A stretch of 64,000 nucleotides of DNA from Oerskovia enterophila. GTDB lineage: Bacteria; Actinomycetota; Actinomycetes; Actinomycetales; Cellulomonadaceae. The notes beneath the pieces are model-generated. The model did no database searches. It had not been told where the DNA came from and saw only the letters and a program-made list of their open reading frames with translations. The stretch covers positions 33,153 through 97,152 of the forward strand of contig NZ_MAQA01000009.1 in assembly GCF_001692445.1 (NCBI RefSeq). The letters are read 5' to 3'. The translations under genes were made by a program, and so were the position numbers. Below are positions 8,901-17,600 of the stretch, one piece after another (the stretch's first letter is position 1; each line of letters starts with the position of its first letter).

Positions 8901-9740
8901 CAGCTCCAGGAGGGTCACGAGGCAGGCCGCGAGCATGCCGACCGCGTACACCCCGGACTCCGTCCCGAGGTCCCCGGACGCGCCCCCGGCGACCGCGCCC
9001 GCGAGGACCACGGGAACCACCGGGGCGAGGATCAGCCCGGCGGCGCTCCAGGTCCGCATGCGCACCAGGTGCCCGGCCACCAGCAGACCCGCCGAGACGA
9101 GGAGCAGCAGCATGCCGCGCGCGAGCGCCGGGTCCGTGCCACCGAGCAGCCCGGCGCTCAGGAACAGCTCGACGTCGACGAGCAGCAGGACGACGCCGAG
9201 CGCACCGATCGACTCGGCCGAGGCGCCCATGCCCCGCAGGCGCAGGAACACGGCGGCCCCGAGCGCGAGGAGGGTCACGACGCCCGTGACGAGCGCCCGG
9301 ACCGCGAGGTCGTCCGCGAGCGTGAAGAAGACGAACACGATCGTCGCGACCGCGAGCAGCCCGGCCCCCGCGCTCGCGAGGATGGGCTGGAGGCCGACGC
9401 TCGACCGGGTCGGTGCCGGTGCCGGTGCCGGTGCCGCGGGAGCGGTGTACACCGGTCGGCGCGCTGCGCCCGCCACGGGCACGGGGGGCTGGGGGCGGGC
9501 CGGGGCCCCCTGGGCGCGGAGCCGCTCGTCCGCGGACCGCAGGGCGCGCAGACCGGCGGCTCGCCGGTCGAGCGCGGCGGCCGCGTCGCGCGACGCGCGC
9601 AGCACCTCGACCGCCCACGGCCCCGACAGGGCGAGGCCGCACGCCTCGCAGCGGGTCGACGTGAGGACGGTCCCGCACCCGGGGCACGCGTGCTGGTCGC
9701 GCAGCCGCTCCGTCGCGACCTCGACCCACTGTTCGCTCAT
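5937..9740 (-). CDS. Giant polytopic membrane protein with N-terminal zinc ribbon (SCO7613 C-terminal-domain type)
   Basis: The protein is 1267 residues. A short N-terminal zinc ribbon (HACPGCGTVL then TRCEACGLAL, two CxxC pairs) is followed by a basic/Pro-rich linker with an AP-repeat. The rest is a very long series of hydrophobic segments, probably 30 or more, ending in a short cytoplasmic tail. This layout matches uncharacterised actinobacterial proteins named after the SCO7613 C-terminal domain; no catalytic motif is visible. The start is ATG; a CATGAT hexamer lies 6 nt upstream and no ribosome binding site is seen. It is a single gene between convergent and co-directional neighbours. Function is unknown; a cell-envelope role is a guess. 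Confidence 0.8.
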   Translation of the reverse strand: MSEQWVEVATERLRDQHACPGCGTVLTSTRCEACGLALSGPWAVEVLRASRDAAAALDRRAAGLRALRSADERLRAQGAPARPQPPVPVAGAARRPVYTAPAAPAPAPAPTRSSVGLQPILASAGAGLLAVATIVFVFFTLADDLAVRALVTGVVTLLALGAAVFLRLRGMGASAESIGALGVVLLLVDVELFLSAGLLGGTDPALARGMLLLLVSAGLLVAGHLVRMRTWSAAGLILAPVVPVVLAGAVAGGASGDLGTESGVYAVGMLAACLVTLLELPVARVSGTRLGSRLVAETTVLQVARYLVYPTALLVGMAVPPVSWLPGWSGAALVMVGGAATAAILARCTGQRLWWWVTGAVAVLAAVLLGVGHWPWSIGLAPVAGLAAGAVLVAAATAARATARSREALVTGALVVFATATLPAVGYLAARVLVALTSVRAAGPQWSLTDVPLAQDGVFDDATTTAALVGVGALALALLGLSVLRLGTWLGSGARAGLPWVVLFLLTGIALHPAWAALTSFGLLAALALALLVLADRSAAARRAPWSAAALTGTFALTGMAAVVSWAARPTAVLGGAVVLGLLLLARRVVPAGVRPYLVGLGYGYALLVLGMTLGWAGLAGVEALAVVSVTASVVAIVVTRLRAVDRPSWWAVLVTTSVPFVLGVASVLEERSYWSAAAAATMLALEAVLVLTRRPGMTRAVRVAAAGLLLPTASVVLVCLGAELVPGSGSPVVLPLVAILTAGAAVAVPQALAFLGARGLPDAHTEPVGRAVEVSTLVTAAVAVLLSLVRVSAGPETAMIVLLVLGTGAAVVAGRPARRWTWWLAAALWVGALWSLLSLLGVGLVEAYTAPPALAAVVVGGILARRGPGGRRLVAGGLALLVVPSLLVSILLPDAGPWRNPVLLALGLVLVVGGEVARRLAARGTRVSTSWARDAATYLSLAAVLASVGGLAAALRFVAASGAVGDDPTATYLGALAWSAAGAALAALAGHRLVSAASTGPGATGAGPDDVAHLPLAPAARRWWVAPAMVLAVVGPVAAVGESWTAIVLTWSLEVALLVLVVHTVRQALRATAPEDLRWPPAWFVWGLALVTAIGAWSPRELRVEVFSLPLGAGLLVAGYLAFVASSGPAPAPGRAPVARLADWPVGFVGSWRTLAVGIAATLGPSVLATYTDARTWRAVLVVGLALAAVLVGTRLHLAAPFVLGVVVLPVEILVVFVSQLGTAISAGPWMLTLTAAGGLLLILAVYYERRMAAFDGAAAYLRDLR

Positions 9741-9802
9741 GCGCACATCATGGCGAACTCCCAGGTCAGGCATCGGCCCGTCCCGTGGGGTGTCGGTGTC
9801 GA

Positions 9803-11110
9803 TCAGGTGAAGGGGGTGCTCCGGGCCAGGTCGTCGTCGCGGTCCGGGTCCACCGTCCCGCCCGCGGCGCCCGCACGAACCACGGTGTCCGCGGCATCGA
9901 CGGTGCCCAGCACGCCCGTCGGCACCGTCACGGCCGCGATCGCGGTCGTGAGCGGGATCGCGAGCACGAGCCCGATCGACCCGACGAGCGTCCGGACGAC
10001 CTCCTCGGCGATCTCCCCCGAGGTCAGGCTCACGCCGAGCGCCTGGTCGGACAGCCAGACCGCCATGAGCAGCGGCAGGGCCGCCCCCACGTACGCGAAC
10101 GCGATGGTGTAGACGGTCGAGGCGATGTGGTCGCGGCCGATCCGCATGGCCCGGGAGAAGAGCTCGCGCCGTGAGGCGCCCGGCGCGAGCGCGCGCAGCT
10201 CCCACACGGTCGACGCCTGGGTGATCGTGACGTCGTTGAGCACGCCCATCCCCGCGAGGACGATCCCGCAGATCGCGATGCCCTGGAGGTCGATCGCGGG
10301 GGCGTAGGACGGGAGCCAGAGCGCCTCCTCGGACGTGAGCCCGGTGATGTGCGAGGTCCGGGCGCCCCACGCGGCCAGGACGGCCGTCAGCGCCAGACCG
10401 ACGAGCGTGCCGACCATGGCGGTCGACGTCCGGGCCGTGAACCCGTGGGCCACGTAGAGCACCACGAACATCACGGCCGACGACGTCACGAGGGCCACGT
10501 AGAGGGAGCTCTGGCCCGAGAGCAGCGCGGGCAGCGTGAACTGCCCGATCACGACGAGCGCGACGGCGAGCCCCGCGAGCGCCGCGAGCCCGCGCAACCG
10601 GGCGACCGCGAGCACGAGGACCGCGTAGGCGATTGCGAGCAGGGCGATCGGGATGCCGCGCTCGAAGTCCAGGAAGACGTAGGGGGTCCCCCCGTCGCCC
10701 GCGGCCTGCTCGATGTGGAGGAGGCGGAGCCTGTCGCCGACCTCGAAGCCGTGGTGGACGTACTCGGGTGGTGCGACCACCTCGACCTCGGTGCCGTCGT
10801 CGAGACGTACGGGGACCAGACCGGTCTCGACCTCAGCCTCTCCGGTCACCTCGCCGAACACCACGAACGCGCCCTGGGCGGTCACCGGGATCTGGTCCGG
10901 CACGTCGGCACCGCGGGGCCAGAGCGCGACGAGCCCGACGATCGTCAGCACCAGCGCGGGGACCAGGATCGCCGCGAGCACGAGCCGGACCCGTCTGCTC
11001 GCAGGGGGCGTCGGGCCGTCGCCGTGCGCGTGCGCGTGGGCGGGCCCGCCACGGTCAGGACTGCTCCGTGCTCGCCGTGCTCGCCTCGTCGGGTGCTGCG
11101 GGACGCTCAT
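9803..11110 (-). CDS. YibE/F family membrane protein
   Basis: The protein is 435 residues. The cytoplasmic N-terminus is basic and then His-rich (AHAHAHGDG), with one membrane segment after it. An extracytoplasmic beta-like region (GEVTGEAEVETGLVPVRLDDG) follows, then about seven membrane helices with the YibE/F block GVLNDVTITQASTVWELRA and GRDHIASTVYTIAFAYVGAALPLL. The family has no established function; some members are reported as exporters or linked to export. The chosen ATG has GAAGGG upstream; a longer frame to 11155 exists but lacks a binding site. A Zur-like box 56 bp upstream and the His-rich tail hint at a link to zinc (inference). Confidence 0.85.
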   Translation of the reverse strand: MSVPQHPTRRARRARSSPDRGGPAHAHAHGDGPTPPASRRVRLVLAAILVPALVLTIVGLVALWPRGADVPDQIPVTAQGAFVVFGEVTGEAEVETGLVPVRLDDGTEVEVVAPPEYVHHGFEVGDRLRLLHIEQAAGDGGTPYVFLDFERGIPIALLAIAYAVLVLAVARLRGLAALAGLAVALVVIGQFTLPALLSGQSSLYVALVTSSAVMFVVLYVAHGFTARTSTAMVGTLVGLALTAVLAAWGARTSHITGLTSEEALWLPSYAPAIDLQGIAICGIVLAGMGVLNDVTITQASTVWELRALAPGASRRELFSRAMRIGRDHIASTVYTIAFAYVGAALPLLMAVWLSDQALGVSLTSGEIAEEVVRTLVGSIGLVLAIPLTTAIAAVTVPTGVLGTVDAADTVVRAGAAGGTVDPDRDDDLARSTPFT

Positions 11111-11165
11111 GGTGCCCTTCGGTCGGGGTCGGGCGCACGCCCTGGACCCGCCCACCTTAGAGAAT

Positions 11166-11178
11166 GAGAACAGTTATC
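11166..11178. promoter_or_regulatory. Possible Zur box upstream of the YibE/F gene
   Basis: GAGAA-CAG-TTATC has the same arm/spacer design as the two strong boxes at 13108-13120 and 13146-13158 (GAGAA-N3-TTCTC), with one mismatch in the right arm. It lies 56 bp upstream of the YibE/F start codon, where it could block a promoter. Confidence 0.45.
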
Positions 11179-11218
11179 GCTAGCGCTCCACGCCCGACCG
11201 CCACGCACCCAGGGCACG

Positions 11219-11263
11219 ACACAGGCCCGGGTGCCCGACGTCGTCGGGCACCCGGGCCTGTGT
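11219..11263. terminator. Strong hairpin terminator after HU gene
   Basis: A long near-perfect palindrome: ACACAGGCCCGGGTGCCCGA is repeated as its reverse complement after a short centre. It lies downstream of the minus-strand HU gene and upstream of the YibE/F gene, so it should isolate the two. Confidence 0.85.
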
Positions 11264-11317
11264 CAGTGGTGCGGGGCGCGGCCCCGCGGTGCGGCACGCC
11301 TCAGCGTGCCGCGAGGA

Positions 11318-11599
11318 TCACTTGGTGACGGCCTTCTTCAGGAGGCTGCCGGCGCTGATCTTGACACCGAAGCCGGCGGGGATCTGGATCTCCTCGCCGG
11401 TGCGGGGGTTGCGGCCCGTGCGAGCGGCACGCTCGACGCGCTCGACCGAGAGCAGGCCGGTGACCTTGACGGCCTCGCCGTTGCCGAGCGACTCGACGAG
11501 GACTTCCTGGAACGCGTTGAGGGCGTTCTCGGCCTGAGCCTTGGTCAGGTCGGACTTTGCGGCGATGGCCGAGACGAGCTCAGACTTGTTGAGCGACAT
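11318..11599 (-). CDS. hup: HU family DNA-binding protein
   Basis: This is a 93-residue nucleoid-associated protein with the complete HU fold. The N-terminal helices are SLNKSELVSAIAAKSDLTKAQAENALNAF; the DNA-binding arm carries RTGRNPRTGEEIQIPAG, including the Arg-Asn-Pro that wedges into the minor groove. Length and sequence match the short actinobacterial HU, not the long Lys/Ala-tailed HupB of mycobacteria. It binds and bends DNA without sequence preference. It is monocistronic, with about 300 bp of upstream sequence and a strong terminator. Confidence 0.96.
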   Translation of the reverse strand: MSLNKSELVSAIAAKSDLTKAQAENALNAFQEVLVESLGNGEAVKVTGLLSVERVERAARTGRNPRTGEEIQIPAGFGVKISAGSLLKKAVTK

Positions 11600-11916
11600 G
11601 CGGATCCCTTCATCGGTTCACGCCTCGCGGTGGGCACCGCGCGACGTTGAGGTCTCAGTTTGCCAGCCGTGAGGCGGGACTTCGTGGACAACACTAAGGA
11701 ATCTACGGGGGTTTCCGCGCGTTTCCGCGCCGAACGTGTTTCTCTGAACGCGGAATCTTGCCCGTTTTGCCCTGAATGTGACCTACTTGGCGCCCCCGGG
11801 ACCCCCGGAGGAGCTCCACGCGCACAAGATCCGCACACGCGAGAGGCGCTCGACGACGCGCCCACAGCCCCGTTCGCCGTCACTCGGCGCGCTGCAGCAC
11901 GCCCCGGTACGCACGG
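11600..11916. other. Intergenic region upstream of HU
   Basis: This 317-bp stretch has no credible gene. It is clearly less GC-rich than its surroundings between about 11680 and 11790 (runs such as AACACTAAGGAATCTA), as expected for the HU promoter area. No motif is clear enough to call. Confidence 0.5.
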
Positions 11917-11944
11917 AGCCGCCCACCCCGAGGGGTGGGCGGCT
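11917..11944. terminator. Terminator after the zinc-independent ribosomal protein operon
   Basis: AGCCGCCCACCCC (11917-11929) pairs perfectly with GGGGTGGGCGGCT (11932-11944). It lies 47 bp past the stop of the minus-strand L31 gene. Confidence 0.8.
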
Positions 11945-11990
11945 CTCCTGGCCACGAGCTGGCGACCGCGGCCCGACGACGAGCGACGGC

Positions 11991-12296
11991 TCAGCGGCCC
12001 TCGCTCTTCGCGGCACCTCCCGTGGCGCCCTTGCCGTAGCGCTGACGGAACTTCTCGACGCGGCCGGCGGTGTCCACGACGCGCGCGGTACCCGTGTAGA
12101 ACGGGTGGCTCGCGCTCGAGATGTCGACGTCGACGACCGGGTAGGTGTTGCCGTCGGTCCACACGATCGTCTTGTCCGGACGGCCAGGACCCGACGCGCT
12201 GGTCCCCGCGAGGGTGGAACGCGTCAGGAACGCGAAGTCGGCCGAGATGTCGCGGAACACGACCGGTCCGTACTCGGGGTGGATGTCCTTCTTCAT
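11991..12296 (-). CDS. rpmE2: 50S ribosomal protein L31 type B (zinc-independent)
   Basis: This 101-residue protein starts [20 protein letters not shown] and has the type B core [27 protein letters not shown], followed by the KFRQRYG C-terminal motif. It has no cysteines, so it cannot hold the zinc of type A L31. In many bacteria this paralogue replaces the zinc form when zinc is short, freeing zinc for other uses. The C-terminal tail ([14 protein letters not shown]) is a low-complexity extension. It is the last gene of the L28-L33-S14-L31 group. Confidence 0.95.
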   Translation of the reverse strand: MKKDIHPEYGPVVFRDISADFAFLTRSTLAGTSASGPGRPDKTIVWTDGNTYPVVDVDISSASHPFYTGTARVVDTAGRVEKFRQRYGKGATGGAAKSEGR

Positions 12297-12344
12297 GGGT
12301 GCTCCTCTACGACTCTCGACTGCTGGGCTCTCGACGGGTGTCGA

Positions 12345-12650
12345 CTACCAGCTGGACTTGGTGACGCCCGGCAGCTCCCCGCGGTGCGCCATGTCGCGCA
12401 GCCGGATGCGGGAGAGGCCGAAACGCCGGTTGTACGCGCGCGGACGACCGTCGACCACGTCGCGGTTGCGCAGGCGGGTCGCGCTCGCGTCGCGAGGCTG
12501 CTTGCGCAGCTCCGTCGCGGCCGCCTCCTTCTCGGCGTCCGAGGCGCTGGGCGACGCGATGATCCTCTTGAGCTCGGCGCGCCGCTCGGCGTACCGAGCG
12601 ACGATCACCTCGCGCTGCTCGTTGCGCGCGATCTTGGACTTCTTGGCCAT
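12345..12650 (-). CDS. rpsN: 30S ribosomal protein S14 (long, cysteine-free form)
   Basis: The protein is 101 residues: [20 protein letters not shown] at the N-terminus and the conserved [28 protein letters not shown] at the C-terminus. The long form lacks the CxxC...CxxC zinc ribbon of the short S14 found in the main ribosomal operons. That makes it the zinc-sparing paralogue. It sits between the L33 and L31 genes with short gaps and should be co-transcribed from the Zur-type promoter upstream of L28. Confidence 0.95.
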   Translation of the reverse strand: MAKKSKIARNEQREVIVARYAERRAELKRIIASPSASDAEKEAAATELRKQPRDASATRLRNRDVVDGRPRAYNRRFGLSRIRLRDMAHRGELPGVTKSSW

Positions 12651-12660
12651 GCGGCTCCCC

Positions 12661-12828
12661 TTACCGTTCCTCGCGGAACGCGACGTGTGCCCGGGCGACC
12701 GGGTCGTACTTGAGCAGGGTCAGCCGGTCCGGGTCGTTCCGACGGTTCTTGCGGGTCACGTACGTGTACCCGGTCCCTGCGGTCGAGCGCAGCGTGACCA
12801 CGGGACGCAGCTCGGTGCGTGCTGCCAT
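12661..12828 (-). CDS. rpmG: 50S ribosomal protein L33 (cysteine-free form)
   Basis: A 55-residue protein, [20 protein letters not shown] followed by [28 protein letters not shown]. The [10 protein letters not shown] block is typical of L33, but the two CxxC pairs of zinc-bound L33 are absent. Its ATG overlaps the stop of the L28 gene (ATGA), so the two are coupled. Confidence 0.95.
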   Translation of the reverse strand: MAARTELRPVVTLRSTAGTGYTYVTRKNRRNDPDRLTLLKYDPVARAHVAFREER

Positions 12829-13064
12829 CAGACCTTCTCCCCTCGAGCGATGATGCGTGCGACGACCGCGTCGATCCCTCGACGGTCGATCGTCCTGATC
12901 CCCTGGGCGCTCACTCTCAGCCTGACATGCCGGCCCAGTGACGGCACCCAGTAGCGCTTGTGCTGGATGTTGGGGTCGAAGCGACGCCTGGTCCGCACGT
13001 GCGAGTGCGAGATCGAGCGGCCGAACCCCGGCGAGGTGCCGAGCACCTGGCAGACGGCGGACAT
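12828..13064 (-). CDS. rpmB: 50S ribosomal protein L28 (zinc-independent form)
   Basis: This is a 78-residue L28: [20 protein letters not shown], then [20 protein letters not shown]. Zinc-type L28 has a CxxC near residue 5-8 and a second pair near the C-terminus. Here only one cysteine remains (Cys5), so zinc binding is lost. It is the first gene of the operon. Its start is 43 bp from the strong Zur box at 13107-13124, and TTGACG with a downstream -10-like sequence brackets that box on the minus strand. Repression by zinc-loaded Zur is therefore likely. Confidence 0.94.
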   Translation of the reverse strand: MSAVCQVLGTSPGFGRSISHSHVRTRRRFDPNIQHKRYWVPSLGRHVRLRVSAQGIRTIDRRGIDAVVARIIARGEKV

Positions 13065-13106
13065 GAGCTTCCCTTCGGTGGGTCGTGGAGACCCGACGGT
13101 ACTTAC

Positions 13107-13124
13107 TGAGAACGATTCTCGTCA
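13107..13124. promoter_or_regulatory. Zur-type operator (box 1)
   Basis: TGAGAACGATTCTCGTCA contains the perfect inverted repeat GAGAA-CGA-TTCTC. It lies between divergent genes whose products are classic zinc-starvation targets. On the minus strand it sits inside the L28 promoter, just downstream of a TTGACG -35-like hexamer. Confidence 0.8.
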
Positions 13125-13145
13125 AGAGGTATGCTCTCGACTGAT

Positions 13146-13158
13146 GAGAACCGTTCTC
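13146..13158. promoter_or_regulatory. Zur-type operator (box 2)
   Basis: GAGAA-CCG-TTCTC is a second perfect inverted repeat, 26 bp downstream of box 1 and 20 bp before the CobW-like start codon. TATGCT at 13130-13135 could be the -10 element of the CobW-like gene, which would place this box over the transcription start. Confidence 0.8.
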
Positions 13159-13178
13159 TGTAGAGGTGGAGCGTCCAG

Positions 13179-14498
13179 ATGCCCGCAGATATTCCCGGGG
13201 CCCCCGGCACGGCAGCGAGCCGCCGCGCGGCCTCACCGGCCCCGACGAGCAGCGGCTCGGCCGCCGACCCGAGCGACGCGCCGGGCCGCATCCCGCTCAG
13301 CGCGCTCGCCACGATCGACCCGGTGCTGCGCGACACCGCGGTCTTCGGGCTCGTGACCGACACCCCGCGGTCGGTCGTCCTGCGCCACGACATCCACGCC
13401 GAGGACGGGACCCTGCGCCGACTCGTCGTGGACGCGTCCGGGGTCGTCGAGGACACGCTCGTCGACCTCGAGCACGCGTGCCTGTCGTGCGCGGTCCGCG
13501 AGGACGCGATCCCCACGCTGCGCGGCCTCGCACGCGACGGACGCTGGGACCAGGTGCTCCTCGCCCTGCCCGTGTCGGCCGAGCCGCTGCCGGTCGCGCG
13601 GGCCCTGGGCGGGGCTACCCGGCCCGGCGGCGCGCTCGACGGGTTGCGGCTCGCCACGGTCCTCACGGTCGTCGACCTCGCCGCGGTCGAGACCGATCTC
13701 CTCGACGACGACCTGCTCGAGGAGCGCGGCCTCGCGCTCACCGCCGCCGACCACCGCTCGGTCGGCGAGGTGCTCGCGGCCCAGGTCGAGCACGCCGACC
13801 TCGTGGTCACGACGGGCGCGCCCTGCCCGGCCCTCCTGGACGGTCCCGGGACGCCCACCCGACGCCCCCTGCCCGACGGCGCCTCCCACCCGGGCACGTC
13901 CGCGGCGGTCCGCGCCGCGCAGGACAGGCGGCACGCGAGCGCACGCACGGGATCGGGCCTCGTCGACAGGCTCAGGGCCGACGGCTCGACCCGGCTCGAC
14001 AGCCTCGACGGGCTGCATCTCGCGGACCTGTCCGCGGCGACGCACGACGCGACCCGCGCCGAGCGCCGCGCCCACCCGTTCGGGGCGCGCGCCGTCGTCG
14101 GGCAGGACGAGGAGACCGGGACCTGGACCCTCGAGCTGTCCTCCGACCTGCCGTTCGACCCGCAGCGCCTCCTGCACCAGGTCCGGCGCCTCGGGACCGG
14201 GCGCCTGCGCAGCCGCGGCGTGTTCTGGGTCCCCAACCGGCCCGACTCGATGTGCGCGTGGGACGGCGCGGGCGGGCAGCTGAGCATCGGAGAGGTCGGG
14301 ACGTGGGAGGACCTCGCGCCCCGGACCCGGCTGGTCTTCACGGGGGCGGCCGACTCGGCCGGGGACCGCGACGAGCTGCGCGCGGCGTTCACCGAGATCC
14401 TCGCGACGCGCGAGGAGGTCGCCGACGGCGGGCTGCGCTGGCTCGGCCGTGAGGACGTGCTCGCTCCCTGGCTCGGGGCGCGCACCGACGCCGTCTGA
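13179..14498 (+). CDS. CobW-like (COG0523) zinc-homeostasis protein lacking a P-loop
   Basis: This 439-residue protein has the CobW/P47K metal motif as [10 protein letters not shown] (near residue 100) and a CobW C-terminal domain ([46 protein letters not shown]). COG0523 proteins are usually GTPases that deliver zinc or other metals to target proteins. The N-terminal P-loop (GxxGxGKT) is missing here: the region before the Cys motif reads [20 protein letters not shown]. The first 38 residues are Ala/Ser/Pro-rich. It faces the cysteine-free ribosomal protein operon across two Zur boxes, so induction on zinc shortage is likely. Its biochemical role without GTP binding is unclear. Confidence 0.85.
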   Translation: MPADIPGAPGTAASRRAASPAPTSSGSAADPSDAPGRIPLSALATIDPVLRDTAVFGLVTDTPRSVVLRHDIHAEDGTLRRLVVDASGVVEDTLVDLEHACLSCAVREDAIPTLRGLARDGRWDQVLLALPVSAEPLPVARALGGATRPGGALDGLRLATVLTVVDLAAVETDLLDDDLLEERGLALTAADHRSVGEVLAAQVEHADLVVTTGAPCPALLDGPGTPTRRPLPDGASHPGTSAAVRAAQDRRHASARTGSGLVDRLRADGSTRLDSLDGLHLADLSAATHDATRAERRAHPFGARAVVGQDEETGTWTLELSSDLPFDPQRLLHQVRRLGTGRLRSRGVFWVPNRPDSMCAWDGAGGQLSIGEVGTWEDLAPRTRLVFTGAADSAGDRDELRAAFTEILATREEVADGGLRWLGREDVLAPWLGARTDAV

Positions 14499-14505
14499 CG
14501 ACGGG

Positions 14506-14542
14506 CAAGGCCCCGGGAACCGTCGTGGGTCCCGGGGCCTTG
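14506..14542. terminator. Bidirectional terminator between CobW-like and GH101 genes
   Basis: CAAGGCCCCGGGA (14506-14518) pairs with TCCCGGGGCCTTG (14530-14542), 13 bp perfect. It lies between convergent genes and so can serve both. Confidence 0.85.
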
Positions 14543-14618
14543 CTCGTGGTGCTCGACGGCCGGCTCGCACCGGCCGCCGACCGTCCGCCGGGAGCACCCC
14601 CGGCGGACGCCTCGCGGG

Positions 14619-17600
14619 CTAGCCGCAGCTCGTGGCCGCGTACTCGCTCTCGATCGTGGTCGTGACCTCCTTGCCGTCGACCGTGGCGGTCGCCGTCACG
14701 GTCGCCGTGCCCGCCTCGATCGCGTCCTTGCGGGTCGCGAACGTCTGGCTGGCGCTCTTGCCCGGCTGGACCTGCTGGAAGGTCTTGGTGCCGAACGGCG
14801 TGGAGATCTTCACGTCGACCGGGAAGTCCTCCTCGTTGACCGCGCGGACCGCGAGCTGGACGCGCGAGGCCGTGCACTGGGCCTTGGCCGTCGTGGTGAC
14901 CTCGAGCTCGGGCTCGGGCTCGACCGGGTCGGCGCAGGACACCTTGGCGGAGCCCCAGTCGGCGTGGTCGTTGCCGTTGCCGTCGCCGCCGTCGGTCACG
15001 ATCAGGTCGAGGTAGCGGACCCCCGTGACCGGCACGTCCAGGTCGACGGTCTTGCCGCCGCCCTTGAGCACCTCGGTCTGGGCGAGCTGGGTGCCATCAC
15101 CCACGACCTTGAACTGCACCGTGCCCTTGGTGCCCTGGACGTCGTCGACCCCCACGGTCGCCGTGAACGCGTCGCACTGCGCGGCGAGGAAGACCCGGAC
15201 CGACGAGTTCGCGTGCGTGCCGAGGCCCTTCTCGTGCGCGACGCCGCGCAGCGAGAGCGGCTTGCCGTCCTTCTCGCCCTGCTCGCCGTTGGACAGGTCG
15301 CGCTCGACCGGTCCCCACCCGTTGGTCGTCGAGACGAACGGCAGGTCGCTGACCCAGTTCTCGCCACCGTTCGGCGGCACGACGACCCACACCGACTGGC
15401 CGGCCTCGACCGACCGCTCGCCGACGGGCGCTGCCGTGGTCGTGTACGAGCCGCCCGAGGTGAGCGTGTAGGCGTCGGCGGTGATCTTGCCGTGCGGGGT
15501 GACCTGCCACGTCGTGGTCAGGACGCCGCCGGCCGGGAGCGTGGCCGCGGTCGAGGCGTTGGTCGCCTCGACCTCCCAGCCCTCGGGCACGTCGAGCGTC
15601 ACCGCGACGTCCGCGACGGCCACGGGCTCGTGGACCGTGAGGCGCGTCGTGACGGTGCTCGCGACGTCGGGCTCGAACGCGACGGGTCCGGGGGACACCG
15701 TCAGGGACGCGCAGGCCGGGGTGGCCTCGGCCGGACCCAGGTCCACGACGCGGAAGTCGTCGAGGATCAGGTCGGACTGGTTGCCGCCCGCGGTGAGCTT
15801 GCGCAGCCCCACCCAGGTGTCGCCGCAGCCGCTGGCCACGACGTCCTCGGAGAACGTCGCGGTCGTGCGCTGCTGCCCCAGCGGGGTCGCGTGGGTCTCG
15901 ACCGACGCCGGGGCGCCGCTCGCGACCGAGTCGTAGCCCGTGACCCACTGGTACTCGCCGCCGTTGCCCGACTGGTAGTCGAAGCTCACGCGGTACTGAC
16001 GCCCCGCCTCGAGCTTCACGGTGCTGGGCACGGTGCGGTAGACGAGGCCCTTGTTCTCCTCGTGCGCCTTGAGCGACCAGTCGCCGGACAGCGCGTCGTC
16101 GACGAGCTTCCCGTTCCAGCCGGCCTGCGTGTAGGGCGCGTTGCGCTGGGCGATGTGCGTGCGCGGGTCGGTCACGCCGCCCGCGTCGCCCTTGACGAAC
16201 GGTCCCCAGCCCTGGGGCACGTTCTCGAAGTCCTCGAACGCGACGACCGTGCCGGTCTCGCCCTCGACGGCCGGGGCCACCGAGCGCGTGGCGCTCACGA
16301 CGCGCAGGTCGTCGACCCGCACGACGGCGTCGCCCGCCGAGGCGGAGACCGTCAGCGTCGGGCGGGCCGGGCCCGTGACGTCGACGAGCACCTGGACCCG
16401 CTGGTAGTAGCGGTTGTTCTTCTCGTCGGCCGCGACGAGGTTCTTGGCGGTCGAGCGCTCGACGACGGTGCTCGCGGTCTGCGCGACGCCCTCGCCCGAG
16501 ACGGACAGGGTGGTCGAGCGGGACTTCCCGGGCTGGACCTCGACCCACGCGCTCACGGCGTAGGTCCCGGTCGAGAGCTCACCGAGCTGCTGGCTCAGCG
16601 ACGAGGCGCCCGCACCGAGCGTCGCGACGCGCTGCCCGTTGGACAGGGTCTCGATGCCCGTGGTGCCGGTCGTCTCGTACGCGTCGAGCGTCGCGGCGTT
16701 GAAGCCGGGGTCGACGATGCCGCTCGCGGCGCCCCACGCGACGTCCTCGGCCGAGGGGGTCGCGACGCCCTGCGGGTACAGCACGTAGGGCTGGCCCGCG
16801 GTCGCGTCGACCGTGACCTTGCCGCCCGTGACCGGGACGTCCGCGACCTTCTCGCGGCCCGTGGTCGTGAGCTTGTACATGGTCAGGCTCGTGGCCCCGG
16901 CGAGCTCGTCCGTGAGGGTCCACGTGGTCGAGCCGCCGGCCGGGTTGTAGTGGTAGAGCTTGCTGCCCTCGGCAGCCTCTCCCTCGAGCCCGGGGGCGTC
17001 GGACGCGTTCCACGGCAGGAGGTAGGTGCCGCCCTGGGCGACGACGGCGTCCCCGACGAGGATCTGCCGGTCGGCCGCGGTCGTGCCGCGGGCCGAGACG
17101 TCACCCGTGAAGTCGATCCGGTCGGTGCCCCAGCGCACGATCTCCTGGTGCTGGAGGAACTTGGTCGGGACGTTGGTCGTCCAGATGTTCTTGTAGAACG
17201 CGTTCCAGTCGGTCTGCCCGGTCCAGCCCTCGAACTCGACGAGCCGCGCGTTGCCGAGCAGCGGGTGCGGGTTCCAGGTGTCCTTCTCGGCGTTGTCGAT
17301 GAAGCGCACGATCTGGGAGTTCAGGCCCTTGTTCGCGGCGCCGCCGTAGTTCTCGTCCGCGGACCAGTGGCTCCACAGCGAGTTCGCCTCGAACTTGTCG
17401 GACCACTCGGTCGCGATCTGGAGGTCGTTGGCGCGGGCCGCGTCCGCGAGGGCGCGGGCCTGCCAGCCGAAGTTGTAGTAGACGTCGACGTAGAGGAGGT
17501 CCAGGTTGCCCTGGGTCTCGTCGGCGAGCTGGCCGATGCGTGCGGCCAGGTCGCCGCTGTTCACGTCGCGGCGCTGGTCGATGTAGTACGACTGGCCGAG

